DNA from: Adhaeribacter swui
GTDB taxonomy: Bacteria; Bacteroidota; Bacteroidia; Cytophagales; Hymenobacteraceae
Assembly: GCF_014217805.1 (NCBI RefSeq)
Contig: NZ_CP055156.1
Coordinates: 868,001-932,000, forward strand
Direction: 5' to 3'
Length of the DNA stretch: 64,000 bases
The position numbers were made by a program, and so were the translations under genes. The notes beneath the pieces are model-generated. The model was not told the DNA's origin. It saw only the letters and a list, made by a program, of their open reading frames with translations, and did no database searches. The first letter of the stretch is position 1. Each line of letters begins with the position of its first letter. This document shows, piece after piece, positions 62,937 through 64,000 of this stretch.

Positions 62937-64000
62937 ATGCCAGCAGACGAAATTGTAACGAAAAAGAAGTTGGTTTATCCTATTTCCAAGCGGCTCCGAA
63001 AATACCTGCGAACCTACGACCGCGAAGCGAAATTACCCGTGCGCTACGAAGATTTACTGCACAACAGCGAATCGTTTCCGTATTACGACAAGTCCGGGAA
63101 AGACACGCTCTGGGAAACTGTTTTGTACGAGCAAAGCCGCCAGCAGGAACTCAGCGAGGGTCTCACTATGAACTACGCTTTACTTAAAACGGCTGGTGAT
63201 ATTTCGGTAATGGAGCACTTGCGCGTGTCGCGTATTGATTATTGCACCTTTGGCAATACCAACCCGTTCCGGGTACAAATTAAAAATCAGCTAAACGATA
63301 ACTACGACTATTTTTACGTGAAACGGGCCGATGCCTCGCGGGTTTATGGCCTGGAACTGGAGCATATTTTATCACCAAGTCGCATTAACTACCGCGTAGA
63401 TGGCGAAACAATCATTGAAGAGCACATTGCCGGTATTCCCGGCGACGTATTTATAAAAGAACACCTGGACCGGCCCAACACCAACAAAGTTCGCATAGCC
63501 AAGGAGTTTGTAAAGTTTAACGAACGCTGCTTTATCAGGCTGCTCGGCGACATGCGTTCTTATAATTACGTGATTGATGTAACCCCCGATTTTGAAGACG
63601 AACAATACCGCGTGCGCTCCATAGACTTCGACCAGCAATCGTACGAAGGTCGCCGCTCGAAATATTTACCCCAATTTTTTAAAGACAATAACAAAGTGGT
63701 AGAACTGGTATTGCAACTCCTCAATCGCCAAACCGTGCAGCAATACCAAAGCGAAGAACGCACCTTGCTGTACCAACGCTTAAAATTAGCCCGTTACCGC
63801 CTGAAAGATTTAATTGATGCTATGCGTGCCGATACGCTTTCTACGCCTGAAAAAATAGAGCAACTCAAACAAGAACTGGCGCAGTACCACCAATCCGACG
63901 ATTTTTTAAAATGCCAGAACATGGGCGACTTAGTCAGGCTCAACATTAAAACCATTCTTACCCGCGAACCCCGCATTGTGGTGAATAAAACCAAACGGAA
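62937..64000 (+). CDS. Conserved protein of unknown function (3' end outside window)
   Basis: Open from ATG 62937 (MPADEIVTKKKLVYPISKRLRKYLRTYDRE) to the window edge, 354 codons seen. No signal or membrane segment. The middle part (HIAGIPGDVFIKEHL, KFNERCFIRLLGDMRSYNYVIDV, YRVRSIDFDQQSYEGRRSKY) has an order of motifs loosely like kinase-fold proteins (an Asn-containing loop, then a Asp-Phe-Asp), but this is weak. The C-terminal part is helical and charged (LKDLIDAMRADTLSTPEKIEQLKQEL). Confidence 0.8.
   Translation, partial: MPADEIVTKKKLVYPISKRLRKYLRTYDREAKLPVRYEDLLHNSESFPYYDKSGKDTLWETVLYEQSRQQELSEGLTMNYALLKTAGDISVMEHLRVSRIDYCTFGNTNPFRVQIKNQLNDNYDYFYVKRADASRVYGLELEHILSPSRINYRVDGETIIEEHIAGIPGDVFIKEHLDRPNTNKVRIAKEFVKFNERCFIRLLGDMRSYNYVIDVTPDFEDEQYRVRSIDFDQQSYEGRRSKYLPQFFKDNNKVVELVLQLLNRQTVQQYQSEERTLLYQRLKLARYRLKDLIDAMRADTLSTPEKIEQLKQELAQYHQSDDFLKCQNMGDLVRLNIKTILTREPRIVVNKTKR

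Overview
The window looks like a chromosomal segment of a Bacteroidota bacterium, most likely Cytophagales and plausibly Hymenobacteraceae (an Adhaeribacter-like genome; this placement is inference). Support comes from two SusC/SusD pairs, a Bacteroidota-type ECF sigma/FecR pair, UmuDC, BT_3928-, DUF1599- and DUF4403-family genes, and several promoters with the Bacteroidota -7 box TAnnTTTG. I see no rRNA or tRNA gene, CRISPR array, transposase or prophage gene.

Layout. 0-17.6 kb holds mainly housekeeping genes: a DUF2157/GDYXXLXY membrane pair, umuDC with a perfect inverted repeat at its start, pyrR-pyrB, a secreted protein of unknown role, an EVE-domain gene, polX followed by a family 9 glycosyltransferase, a UBP zinc finger, a fatty acid hydroxylase, aroK, an OppB-like permease overlapping BT_3928-like and DUF1599 genes, and divergent folP. 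17.6-22.8 kb has cdaA, a decayed DUF1016 nuclease gene, a GNAT acetyltransferase, an AlkZ-like winged-helix protein and a ScyD/ScyE-like lipoprotein. 23.2-27.2 kb holds kbl and an epimerase-type threonine dehydrogenase, which together would convert threonine to glycine and acetyl-CoA, separated by a proline-rich repeat protein.

27.8-36.3 kb is a first SusC-SusD locus with a large VCBS/ASPIC-UnbV lipoprotein that carries a frameshift. 36.8-48.7 kb is mixed: DUF3891, DUF4403, an acyltransferase, a metal-binding HMA protein next to an MBL-rhodanese enzyme, a LytS/LytTR two-component pair, a pirin-like cupin, an intradiol dioxygenase lipoprotein and three small unknown genes.

48.9-62.6 kb is the most interesting block: ECF sigma, FecR, an STN-containing SusC (frameshifted), SusD and three mannonate-dehydratase-like TIM-barrel proteins with twin-arginine-like signals, followed across a hairpin cluster by a PQQ dehydrogenase with a cytochrome c domain. 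Inference: a sigma/anti-sigma controlled system that imports sugar acids or uronate-containing material and processes them outside the cytoplasm. The right edge cuts a conserved gene of unknown function.

Between genes there is much structured DNA: two dispersed repeat families present twice each (about 140 and 197 bp), a 36-bp palindrome, a nested hairpin cluster, long perfect terminator stems (up to 30 bp) and short keyword-like repeats. Three genes carry single-base indels at short homopolymers, which may be real decay or assembly error.
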